Of a stretch of 9,742 nucleotides of DNA, positions 1 to 6,346 are shown piece by piece (the first letter of the stretch is position 1; each line of letters begins with the position of its first letter). The translations under genes were made by a program, and so were the position numbers. The DNA comes from Deltaproteobacteria bacterium (GTDB lineage Bacteria > Desulfobacterota > Dissulfuribacteria > Dissulfuribacterales > UBA3076), in the NCBI GenBank assembly GCA_021159445.1, contig JAGGRV010000395.1, positions 1 to 9,742 of the forward strand, written 5' to 3'. The notes below the pieces were generated by a model, which made no database searches, had not been told where the DNA came from, and was given only the letters and a program-made list of their open reading frames with translations.

Positions 1-2
1 AC

Positions 3-30
3 GTTCGATGTTGGATGTTGGACGTTCATT
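3..30. repeat. Four degenerate GTTGGAT heptad repeats
   Basis: Four consecutive 7-base units can be read: GTTCGAT, GTTGGAT, GTTGGAC and GTTCATT. The core unit differs by one base from the GTTGAAT heptad found in the spacer before bioF, so both probably belong to one repeat family that sits between genes. The array is cut by the window edge, so its true length is unknown. Confidence 0.6.
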
Positions 31-62
31 TTTTAATGTAACCTGTGAACGCTTATTTTTTT
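23..62 (+). terminator. Possible weak terminator of an upstream gene
   Basis: CGTTCA (23-28) can pair with TGAACG (46-51) to give a 6-bp stem with a 17-base loop, followed a few bases later by seven T (56-62). The stem is short and only half GC and the loop is long, so this is a weak candidate. It would end transcription of a gene left of the window and separate it from the Hsp70 operon. Confidence 0.22.
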
Positions 63-91
63 CCTTCTCATGACTTGCCGTAGAGTAAATT

Positions 92-119
92 TTGAGGTCT
101 GATAAACTGTATTTCTAAA
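92..119 (+). promoter_or_regulatory. Weak sigma-70-type promoter candidate for the Hsp70 operon
   Basis: TTGAGG (92-97) and TCTAAA (114-119) are separated by 16 bases and each match four of six consensus positions. Transcription would start near 126, giving a leader of about 17 bases that just includes the ribosome binding site. I see no CIRCE inverted repeat and no sigma-32-like -10 element, so nothing here marks the operon as classically heat-shock controlled. Confidence 0.2.
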
Positions 120-126
120 AAACCAA

Positions 127-133
127 GAGGGGA
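127..133 (+). promoter_or_regulatory. Ribosome binding site of the Hsp70 gene
   Basis: GAGGGGA lies nine bases before the ATG at 143 and is a good Shine-Dalgarno match. It supports that start, which also places the conserved IGIDLGTTNS motif at residues 5-14, as expected for the family. Confidence 0.7.
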
Positions 134-142
134 AGATTACTA

Positions 143-2464
143 ATGTCCAAGTCGATAGGGATTGATCTGGGAACGACAAATTCAGTGGCAGCGATCAAGG
201 GAGTACATACGGAGATCTTGAAAAATGCTGAAGGAGACTTCATCACACCTTCCTGTGTCACCCTTAAAAAGAAGGGATTGATTTTTTCAAAATTGGAGTA
301 CGTGGTAGGCAAAGATGCCCTGGAGTGGATGAAGCAAGATCCGGAAAACACAATAATGGCTGTCAAGCGGCTTATGGGAAGGAACTATCAGGATAGAGAG
401 ATTCAAGAACTTCTGAAAAGCCGCAGGGTAAGCTATCGGATTGAGCGCCATTCCAAGGGGTCGGAAAATAGCCTGGCCATTATTTTGGGCAAAAAAGAGT
501 ACACTCCTGAGGAGATATCCGCCAAGATCCTGGACAAAATCCGTATGGATGCGGAAGAGGTCCTTGGTGATAATGTGGAGTATGCGGTAATCACCGTGCC
601 GGCCTACTTTAACGATAAGCAAAAACACGCTACGAGGACTGCAGCGGCCATGGCAGGATTAAAGGTCCGCAGGCTGCTTCCCGAGCCCACAGCCGCCGCT
701 ATTTCCTTTGGAGTGGATGCCGTCAAGGGCGACGATGCGAAAACGGTCTTTATCTTTGATTTTGGCGGGGGCACCTTTGACCTGTCCGTATTGACAATAA
801 GCGGTGGGCAGTTCATCGAGCATGGTAAGGGGGGTGACATGTGGCTTGGAGGCGATGATATTGATCGTCTCATTGCCGATTATGTCCTGAAAGAGATTGC
901 CAGGGAATATCATATAGACAATATGGCTGAATTCATAGAAAACCAGGATGATAAACAGAAAAACCGCTTTATCGGAGAGCTAAAAGCAAAGGTGGAACAG
1001 GCCAAGATCCGGTTAAGTGCTGAAGAGGAGGCCTATATCGAGATACTTGGGGTCTTGAAAGACAGTGACAACGACAGTGTTGATGTGGACGTAGAGCTGA
1101 CACGGGATCAATTCGATAAAATCATCGCCCCTGCTGTCGAGAATATCATCAGGCTCACCCGTAAAATGCTTGAGGATATCCATTTTACTCCGGACCTGAT
1201 TGATAAGTGCCTCCTGGTTGGGGGAAGCTCACGGATACCCATGGTTGTGAAGGCGATGAAACAGGAGTTTGGGGAGGAAAAGATACTGGTCCATGAAAGA
1301 CCCATGCTTGCAATTGCAGAAGGGGCGGCCATTCTGAGTCACCGGCTGTCGGATACCTATGAGTGCCCCCAGTGCGGCCTCACTGTCTCCCAGTCGGATA
1401 CTGTCTGTAAAGGCTGTGGATTTGATCTTGAGAAGTTCATTATAGAGCATGGGGTGTTTGACATTGTCCATTCCGCTGCCCATGATTACTACATCTATTT
1501 GGAGAACGATGAGAGGCACCTGTTTGTGGAGAAGAATACCCCTCTGCCATGTGAAAAGACAGAGGTTTTCAGGCTGGTTCATCCGGAACAGAAACTGGTC
1601 CACATGAAGTTCTACAACATGGTGAACGAACAGGAGGAGTCCATAGGGGACCTGTGGCTGGGTATAGACACTGATGATTATTCTGAGGAGGAAGGCAAGA
1701 AAGGCCCGTTGCATGTAGAGATTACCCTGAAAATTGACGAGAACAATATCATCGAAGTCACAGCAGCCCTGAAGGAACATCCGGAGGTCCAGTTGTCAAA
1801 GACCCTGTCCAGGGGCAAGACCGACGAGAAGTTGTTTCTGTCTCTGGAAGAGGTTATCAATGAGGCCAACCAAGAGCAGTATACCGAGTATGTCATAATT
1901 GATATGGTTTCCCGTTCACTGTCGGCCATAAAGGATATCAACAGAGTGGTTGATGCTGATACAGGCCGTGTGGACGAGACTATTTGCGAGCGGGCAGCTC
2001 TCAAAATCGAAAAGGCCAGGAAGATGGCTGCTGAGGAAAACACCAGTAAGACTACTATATTTTACGCTGAGTCAGCTCTTGATGACTTTGGCCCTGCCAT
2101 AGCGCCGGAGGTCCAGGCAGCTATACGAAAGAGAGTAAAGCGGCTGGAGGAGATGGATGAGCATGGGACCTATGAAGAAAATGTCAGGGCGCTTGATGAC
2201 CTGAGAGATGTCCTGAATAAAAGGCTCGGAACGGTTGTCAATTTACTTATGGAGGTCAAAAAGGCCGGAGATTTCTGTATGGATACTGATCCATCTAAAG
2301 CGCCCAAATTTTACCAGTATATCGATGACATATTGGATTCATTCAGGGCAGGTAAAGGCGACAGAGCAGCTTCGCTGTTGAGCGAGATAATGCCCGAGGT
2401 CTACGATGTCGTGAATAAATATGAGGCCAAAACCGGCGTGATCTACAAGGATATCAAGAGATAA
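143..2464 (+). CDS. Divergent Hsp70 (DnaK-like) chaperone with zinc ribbon at the interdomain junction
   Basis: This is an ATP-dependent Hsp70-family chaperone, expected in the cytoplasm. The ATPase domain (about 1-400) looks intact: phosphate-1 loop GIDLGTTNS (6-14), catalytic-type Lys75 in AVKRLMG, VPAYF with Pro153, Glu181 in PEPTAAA, phosphate-2 loop DFGGGTFD (206-213) and adenosine motif VGGSSRIP (359-366). DnaK would continue with the linker and the start of the substrate domain (VLLLDVTPLSLGIE). Here a zinc ribbon CPQC-x10-CKGC (Cys408, 411, 422, 425) takes that place. A beta substrate-binding domain is still recognisable from about 445 to 570, with FVEKNTPLP (461-469) matching DnaK's LIAKNTTIP, and a long charged helical region follows to 773. 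At 773 residues it is longer than E. coli DnaK (638) and lacks the acidic DnaK tail. It heads an operon with J-like and GrpE-like genes. It is probably a specialised paralogue rather than the housekeeping dnaK, so no symbol is given. Confidence 0.93.
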   Translation: MSKSIGIDLGTTNSVAAIKGVHTEILKNAEGDFITPSCVTLKKKGLIFSKLEYVVGKDALEWMKQDPENTIMAVKRLMGRNYQDREIQELLKSRRVSYRIERHSKGSENSLAIILGKKEYTPEEISAKILDKIRMDAEEVLGDNVEYAVITVPAYFNDKQKHATRTAAAMAGLKVRRLLPEPTAAAISFGVDAVKGDDAKTVFIFDFGGGTFDLSVLTISGGQFIEHGKGGDMWLGGDDIDRLIADYVLKEIAREYHIDNMAEFIENQDDKQKNRFIGELKAKVEQAKIRLSAEEEAYIEILGVLKDSDNDSVDVDVELTRDQFDKIIAPAVENIIRLTRKMLEDIHFTPDLIDKCLLVGGSSRIPMVVKAMKQEFGEEKILVHERPMLAIAEGAAILSHRLSDTYECPQCGLTVSQSDTVCKGCGFDLEKFIIEHGVFDIVHSAAHDYYIYLENDERHLFVEKNTPLPCEKTEVFRLVHPEQKLVHMKFYNMVNEQEESIGDLWLGIDTDDYSEEEGKKGPLHVEITLKIDENNIIEVTAALKEHPEVQLSKTLSRGKTDEKLFLSLEEVINEANQEQYTEYVIIDMVSRSLSAIKDINRVVDADTGRVDETICERAALKIEKARKMAAEENTSKTTIFYAESALDDFGPAIAPEVQAAIRKRVKRLEEMDEHGTYEENVRALDDLRDVLNKRLGTVVNLLMEVKKAGDFCMDTDPSKAPKFYQYIDDILDSFRAGKGDRAASLLSEIMPEVYDVVNKYEAKTGVIYKDIKR

Positions 2465-3337
2465 GTGACATCTGAGACTTCCTGTCCGGTATGCGGTCTG
2501 GAGCATATCCATCCTGACAAGGCCAAATGCCCCCAGTGCGATGCGGATCTGACCTGTTTCAGGATCCTGGATTCCCTTCCCGACGAGCCGGTCAGGGAGG
2601 TGAAGGGTCCAAGGGCCTGGATTATCGCATTTTATGCCATTGCTATGGTTATCTGTCTAGTAACCGCCATAACCGTTTTTCAGTATTATCAATTCAGACG
2701 GATTGAATCACTATTGATGGATCAGCAAAAATACCTTTCGGGTTGCGTGACCGGCATAAATGCATCTCCGGAACATTCTGTTCAGAGTCAACAGTGGCAT
2801 TCAGGGGCTCAAAACTCAAAGATAGAAGCTGCAGGACAGTTTGATAAACAAGGTGCTCAACTTTCAGCCTTGAGTACCCGGTCTACATGCAATGCAACTG
2901 AAGGAAGACCATCGGGAGTCTCTGAGAGGAGGCAATATGCAGGAATTTTGCCCGTGGTTTTGGGAGAAACTGATTTTTGGGTATATGATGCCATAGAAAC
3001 GGACACCTTGTGGGATATTTCAGAGAGGTATTATGGCTCAGGACGATATTATCCAGTCCTGTTTGAGCACAATCCTCATCTCAGGATCTATGAAATTGGA
3101 GATGGTGTCCGGATAAAAATCCTCAAAGATACCAAGCTGGTTAGGGATATCTACTTTAAGATGAGTATGACGGATGGGGACAGGACCTACTGGAATTACG
3201 CAGTAGTGAAAGGTGACACTCTACGGTCCGTAGCCGGGAAGTTTTACAGGACAGAAGAAATGGCAAAACAAATCTCCAATCTCAAACTTGATGTCCGGTT
3301 GCAGCCGGGGCAGAGGATCTGGATGTTGCTGGAGTAG
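2465..3337 (+). CDS. Membrane protein: zinc ribbon, one transmembrane helix, two LysM-like modules
   Basis: Start is GTG directly after the Hsp70 stop (TAA-GTG), implying translational coupling. N-terminal zinc ribbon CPVC-x11-CPQC (Cys7, 10, 22, 25) resembles the ribbon inside the neighbouring Hsp70. One hydrophobic helix spans about 51-72 (AWIIAFYAIAMVICLVTAIT). A polar Ser/Gln-rich linker runs from about 80 to 165. The C-terminus has a LysM module at about 173-221 (ETDTLWDISERYYG, then a closing GDGVRIKIL) and a second, more degenerate one at 245-290 (VKGDTLRSVAGKFY, then QPGQRIWML). LysM modules usually bind peptidoglycan or related glycans. The simplest topology is therefore N-terminus in the cytoplasm and C-terminus in the periplasm, but basic residues flank both sides of the helix (Lys47/Arg50 and Arg78/Arg79), so topology is inferred from domain logic. 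It could tether the chaperone system to the envelope. No named family is recognised. Confidence 0.85.
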   Translation: MTSETSCPVCGLEHIHPDKAKCPQCDADLTCFRILDSLPDEPVREVKGPRAWIIAFYAIAMVICLVTAITVFQYYQFRRIESLLMDQQKYLSGCVTGINASPEHSVQSQQWHSGAQNSKIEAAGQFDKQGAQLSALSTRSTCNATEGRPSGVSERRQYAGILPVVLGETDFWVYDAIETDTLWDISERYYGSGRYYPVLFEHNPHLRIYEIGDGVRIKILKDTKLVRDIYFKMSMTDGDRTYWNYAVVKGDTLRSVAGKFYRTEEMAKQISNLKLDVRLQPGQRIWMLLE

Positions 3338-3359
3338 AAAAAGACATTTCTAAATAATT

Positions 3360-5411
3360 ATGAAAAAAAAGCCACAGAACAGCGATTCCATACTGGCAAA
3401 GGCAGAGAAGTTCTTCAATAGAGGAAATTACCCGCTGGCCAAGAGGGAATTCGAGAAGGCAAACAGGATTGCCGTACAGGATGACATCACAGAGAAGATC
3501 AAGATATGTGTAAGGGAGATAGAGCAACTCAAGGCAAAGGACTTGGTCAAGAAGGCCAGGAAGTACGCCAAAAAAAGTAAGCTCCGGGAGGCCCTCAGGT
3601 GCTTTGAGCAGGCCTATGGAATCTCCGGAGTGGACTGGATCCGTGAGAGAATAGGCCAGTTGAAGGGAGAGCTGTCAGGCCGTGATTCCCTTGAGGCCGC
3701 AAGACAGGCTGAGGCATCAGGAGAGTATGAGAAGGCTGCTGGTCTGTATGGGTATGGCACACAGAAAGGGAAAGACACCCGCTTTAAAATGGCTCATTGC
3801 CTCGTCAGGGCTGGGAGATATGACGATGCTGTCTCAGCATTCAAAGATCTCACGCTGTCAGACCACCTAGCCATGTACGATTATGGCTTTGCCCTGGCCA
3901 AGGTGGGCAAGTACCATCAATGTCTGGATTCCTGGGGTTCTATTGAATCCGATGACAGTGCATTCCTGAAACAAAGGGCATCCGTGCGATCCCTGTTGGC
4001 AGCGGACCTCTATGATCGTTTTGAGCATTCCGAGGATTTTGCCGGCATCTATAAGGAGGGATTATCTATTGTGGATTCTGCCGGGGATTGCGGCATCGGG
4101 GATCTTGTGGAGTACTGCAAGTATGCGTGGATTGATCAACTCTGGAAGGAGGAACAGTACGAGACCATCAGGGGACTGCTCCTTCCCTTTCCCTCGGAGA
4201 TGGAAGCGAATTTACTGACTTTGTATGCAAAGACCTTCTTCAAGCTTGCTGAGATATCAGGGGAGCACCTGTCTGATCTTATCATGTTTTGGCTCACTAC
4301 AGTGTACAATCCTGAGATATCAGGGAAGTTTTCCGCCAGGCCGGAAGAGAGGGACAATGTACGCAGGGCTCTCATCCTGAAGGCGGAGGACCTGTTAAAA
4401 AAGTACGCTGATGTTGGAGACAAGTCTTCAAAAACGGCTTTGGCCTGCTGGAATGTGGAGAAAAAGCTGGTGGAGGACCTCCATGCCCTTGCCGGGGACA
4501 GAGAGGTCCTTTCCTGTCTGGTCTGCTCTCCACAGTTTGCTGTGAGATTCGGGAAATCAAGGCAGATAATTCAATTAATCCGGGACAACAGGAGTTTTTT
4601 TACTGATTTAGAACATTACCTGCTAACCGGTGGTTACTATTCATCTGCAGGGCCGAGCCTGTTTTATCTTGAGAACCGGCAATATGACAAGGCCCTTGCC
4701 GGTCTGCCGATGTCCGGATCGTATGATGCGGGAGAATCTGAGTTCGTGGACTACTGTGTGGAGAGGGTGCGGTTTGCCTGCGGATTGCATTGCCTGGAAG
4801 AAGGGGAGGGCCTGCCGGGACAGTATTTTGAGACAGCGGTCAACCTGTTCAACAAAACGTCAAAGTATGAACAAGAATTAATTGACAAGGCCATTGACTC
4901 CCATGAACCGGATAAGCTGCGTCTGTATGAGGATGTCCTAAGTGAATTGCACTCAAGGAGACCAACAAAGGGGATCAATGATGCCTTGTCATTGGTGATG
5001 AGCAGGCGGGCCATAATGATGTATAACATGCGTCAGATGAACCCCAAGGTTTTGAATACTACTATAAGAAAAGCTCTTAAACTCAATCCTGAAAACGAAT
5101 TTGCCCGTGGTTTGTTGGGTCACGTTAAAATAAACGTCGAAATCGAAGAACTTAACCATGCGCTGGACAGACACAAGATGGGTAAGGCATGCAGGATAGC
5201 CGCAACGTCCGAAAATGAGGAAGTAAGGGACGTATTTTTCGAATTTATGGAACGTAGTCTGAAGGAACTCGATGGATATGATATGGACAGTCCGGAAAAG
5301 GCCTTTTTCCTGAGGGAATTATACAAATGGTGCGCCGACGTGGATGAATCCCATCCTATTCTGGACCAAATTTACAATGCAAGCCAAATAGCCGGACTGA
5401 AGGTAAGATGA
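3360..5411 (+). CDS. TPR-type helical repeat protein of the Hsp70 operon
   Basis: A 683-residue, largely helical, charged protein with no signal peptide or membrane segment, so probably cytoplasmic. Tetratricopeptide-like helical hairpins are clearest near the N-terminus: about 10-40 (AEKFFNRGNYPLAKREFEKA), 58-88 (ARKYAKKSKLREALRCFEQA), 109-133, 141-163 (CLVRAGRYDDAVSAFKDL) and 172-193 (ALAKVGKYHQCLDSW). More degenerate ones occur near 435-449 and 563-590 (RKALKLNPENEFARGLLG). TPR proteins usually act as scaffolds, and several known ones bind Hsp70 tails, though the Hsp70 here does not end in EEVD. The ATG at 3360 follows the LysM gene by 22 bases and has no clear Shine-Dalgarno sequence. The stop overlaps the next start (ATGA), so the two are probably co-translated. 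A role as scaffold or client adaptor of the chaperone is inferred from context. Confidence 0.85.
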   Translation: MKKKPQNSDSILAKAEKFFNRGNYPLAKREFEKANRIAVQDDITEKIKICVREIEQLKAKDLVKKARKYAKKSKLREALRCFEQAYGISGVDWIRERIGQLKGELSGRDSLEAARQAEASGEYEKAAGLYGYGTQKGKDTRFKMAHCLVRAGRYDDAVSAFKDLTLSDHLAMYDYGFALAKVGKYHQCLDSWGSIESDDSAFLKQRASVRSLLAADLYDRFEHSEDFAGIYKEGLSIVDSAGDCGIGDLVEYCKYAWIDQLWKEEQYETIRGLLLPFPSEMEANLLTLYAKTFFKLAEISGEHLSDLIMFWLTTVYNPEISGKFSARPEERDNVRRALILKAEDLLKKYADVGDKSSKTALACWNVEKKLVEDLHALAGDREVLSCLVCSPQFAVRFGKSRQIIQLIRDNRSFFTDLEHYLLTGGYYSSAGPSLFYLENRQYDKALAGLPMSGSYDAGESEFVDYCVERVRFACGLHCLEEGEGLPGQYFETAVNLFNKTSKYEQELIDKAIDSHEPDKLRLYEDVLSELHSRRPTKGINDALSLVMSRRAIMMYNMRQMNPKVLNTTIRKALKLNPENEFARGLLGHVKINVEIEELNHALDRHKMGKACRIAATSENEEVRDVFFEFMERSLKELDGYDMDSPEKAFFLRELYKWCADVDESHPILDQIYNASQIAGLKVR

Positions 5412-5683
5412 TGAATCCTTACAAAATATTAAATATCAATAAACACTCCACAAAACGGGACATAATCCAGGCAGCGGCCCTGGCCATGAGAGAGAGAAAA
5501 TATGACGTCAGGGAAGTAGCCGCGGCCCAGAAGGAACTCATAGATCCAATTTCCGGAGCGGCTCATGAATTTCTACAGTTTATTGATCTTAAACCCCTCC
5601 AGGATCAGCTGGATCTGACCCGGTCTGAAACGCAAACCCTATCGAGCTTAGAGTATCTCTCTTGTTTTGAAAAAGATTCATAA
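5408..5683 (+). CDS. Small J-domain-like protein lacking the HPD motif
   Basis: This 91-residue protein follows a J-domain layout: helix I NPYKILNI (3-10), helix II TKRDIIQAAALAMRE (15-29), helix III from about 34, and IDPISGAAHEF (45-55), which matches the 'SDPxKRxxYD' end of true J domains. The HPD tripeptide needed to stimulate Hsp70 ATPase should lie around 30-35, where the sequence is RKYDVR, so it is absent. The last 30 residues are polar with no recognised domain. Two start codons are possible. ATG 5408 overlaps the TPR stop as ATGA. ATG 5411 sits seven bases after GAAGG (5399-5403), better Shine-Dalgarno spacing, and would give MNPYKIL. Position between the TPR and GrpE-like genes supports a partner of the upstream Hsp70, perhaps binding without triggering hydrolysis. 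The J-like assignment rests on pattern and context. Confidence 0.7.
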   Translation: MMNPYKILNINKHSTKRDIIQAAALAMRERKYDVREVAAAQKELIDPISGAAHEFLQFIDLKPLQDQLDLTRSETQTLSSLEYLSCFEKDS

Positions 5684-5687
5684 TCCT

Positions 5688-5714
5688 GCTAAAAAGCTAA
5701 CCGCTAAAGGCTAA
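5688..5714. repeat. Four GCTAA pentamers between J-like and GrpE-like genes
   Basis: GCTAA occurs at 5688, 5696, 5703 and 5710, spaced 8, 7 and 7 bases. It is another short, roughly heptad-spaced array at a gene border. The 52-base spacer otherwise holds no clear Shine-Dalgarno sequence or hairpin. Confidence 0.5.
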
Positions 5715-5735
5715 TCGCTCGATTTATGTGCAAGT

Positions 5736-6212
5736 GTGTCATTAATGAAAAGGAAAAAAGAGTTACTAAGAGAGAAACTTATTGAATTCCAGCTAGAGAT
5801 AGCTGAGTTGGGCCATGCCCACCGTGAGCAGGAACAGACCTTTCAGGCCAGAGAAAAGGGCTGGTATCTCAACCTGTTTGAAGTCTTGGATGCCTTTGAA
5901 AATCTTGATGAAACCATAAAGGCAAAAGAGGACTGTTTTGACAAGACGTCCCGTATGCTGAGCAAAAACATCCGATCCATCTACAGAAAACTCATCAGGC
6001 TGCTCAAGGCCAACCACATAGTCCAAATCGAATTCCCTGACAATAAGGCACGAATGGATTACTGCAAGGTCGTTGACACCAGGGAGTCTGCCGGCCTGGG
6101 AAATGAGACGATCCTTTCTGTTGTGAAGAGCGGATACATTGATATGCATCAGAATACTGTGCTGAGAAAGGCAGAGGTAATAACTGTTCTTAATAATATG
6201 GATCATCCTTAG
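5736..6212 (+). CDS. GrpE-like nucleotide exchange factor of the divergent Hsp70 system
   Basis: A 158-residue protein with GrpE architecture. A charged helix with coiled-coil character covers about 4-60 (KRKKELLREKLIEFQLEIAE). A helical section follows (62-93, with IYRKLIRLLKANHI resembling GrpE's 'IYKQLLDVLKKHGV'). A C-terminal beta part spans about 95-155, in which ILSVVKSGYIDMHQNTVLRK with Gly133-Tyr134 and the following AEVITV match the 'VLQKGY....RVLRPAMVKV' core of GrpE. It is shorter than E. coli GrpE (197), mainly at the N-terminus, and the usual FDPNxHEA signature is replaced by a divergent stretch (PDNKARMDYCKVV). GrpE dimers open the Hsp70 nucleotide cleft to release ADP; the likely partner is the Hsp70 at the head of this operon. 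Start is GTG 5736 or ATG 5745 (three residues shorter); neither has a good ribosome binding site. The protein may instead be a GrpE-derived regulator. Confidence 0.75.
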   Translation: MSLMKRKKELLREKLIEFQLEIAELGHAHREQEQTFQAREKGWYLNLFEVLDAFENLDETIKAKEDCFDKTSRMLSKNIRSIYRKLIRLLKANHIVQIEFPDNKARMDYCKVVDTRESAGLGNETILSVVKSGYIDMHQNTVLRKAEVITVLNNMDHP

Positions 6213-6213
6213 A

Positions 6214-6293
6214 AATGTTGAATGTTGAATGCTGAATTGTGGAAGAAGATTTAAAAGACATATACCTTAATTCAACATTCAACATTCAACATT
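6214..6293. repeat. Long inverted repeat built from GTTGAAT heptads
   Basis: The left arm (6214-6238) holds three heptads, GTTGAAT, GTTGAAT and GCTGAAT. The right arm (6269-6293) holds three copies of the complement, ATTCAAC. The arms pair over 25 positions with one mismatch (C6232 against A6275) and enclose a 30-base AT-rich loop. The left arm starts one base after the GrpE-like stop codon. There is no T-tract after the stem, so a standard intrinsic terminator is unlikely, but a stem this long could protect the 3' end of the chaperone mRNA or hinder read-through into bioF. It also looks like a palindromic member of the heptad repeat family seen at the left edge of the window. Confidence 0.75.
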
Positions 6294-6312
6294 ACTCATA
6301 GGGGGATGTATC

Positions 6313-6341
6313 TGGAACATTTTGATTTTTTACAGTGTAAT
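6313..6341 (+). promoter_or_regulatory. Possible promoter of the biotin operon
   Basis: TGTAAT (6336-6341) matches the -10 consensus at five of six positions and lies 17 bases after a poor -35 element TGGAAC (6313-6318). Initiation would fall at about the bioF ATG (6347), giving a leaderless transcript, which would fit the lack of a Shine-Dalgarno sequence there. No BirA-type operator palindrome (TTGTAACC/GGTTACAA) is visible. Low confidence. Confidence 0.25.
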
Positions 6342-6346
6342 CAGAT

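Noticed and set aside
1..142. CIRCE element or sigma-32 heat-shock promoter upstream of the Hsp70 gene
   Set aside because: No TTAGCACTC/GAGTGCTAA inverted repeat and no CCCCAT-type -10 element is present.
1229..1780. 183-residue reading frame on the minus strand
   Set aside because: It lies opposite the conserved Hsp70 coding sequence, has no recognisable motif and no ribosome binding site worth noting; it is a shadow frame.
143..2464. Calling the first gene the housekeeping dnaK
   Set aside because: The zinc ribbon at the linker, the longer C-terminal region, the missing DnaK-like tail and the unusual partner genes point to a specialised paralogue.
2465..3337. Phage endolysin or secreted peptidoglycan hydrolase because of LysM modules
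   Set aside because: There is no catalytic hydrolase domain, only a zinc ribbon, a membrane helix, a linker and LysM-like modules, and no phage genes are nearby.
5793..6206. 137-residue reading frame on the minus strand opposite the GrpE-like gene
   Set aside because: The plus-strand frame has GrpE motifs and operon context; the minus-strand product resembles nothing recognisable.
6214..6293. Intrinsic terminator
   Set aside because: The stem is AT-rich with a 30-base loop and is followed by ATTACTCATA rather than a T-tract.
6213..6346. BirA operator before bioF
   Set aside because: No TTGTAACC and GGTTACAA half-sites at the needed spacing; the only clear palindrome is the heptad repeat.
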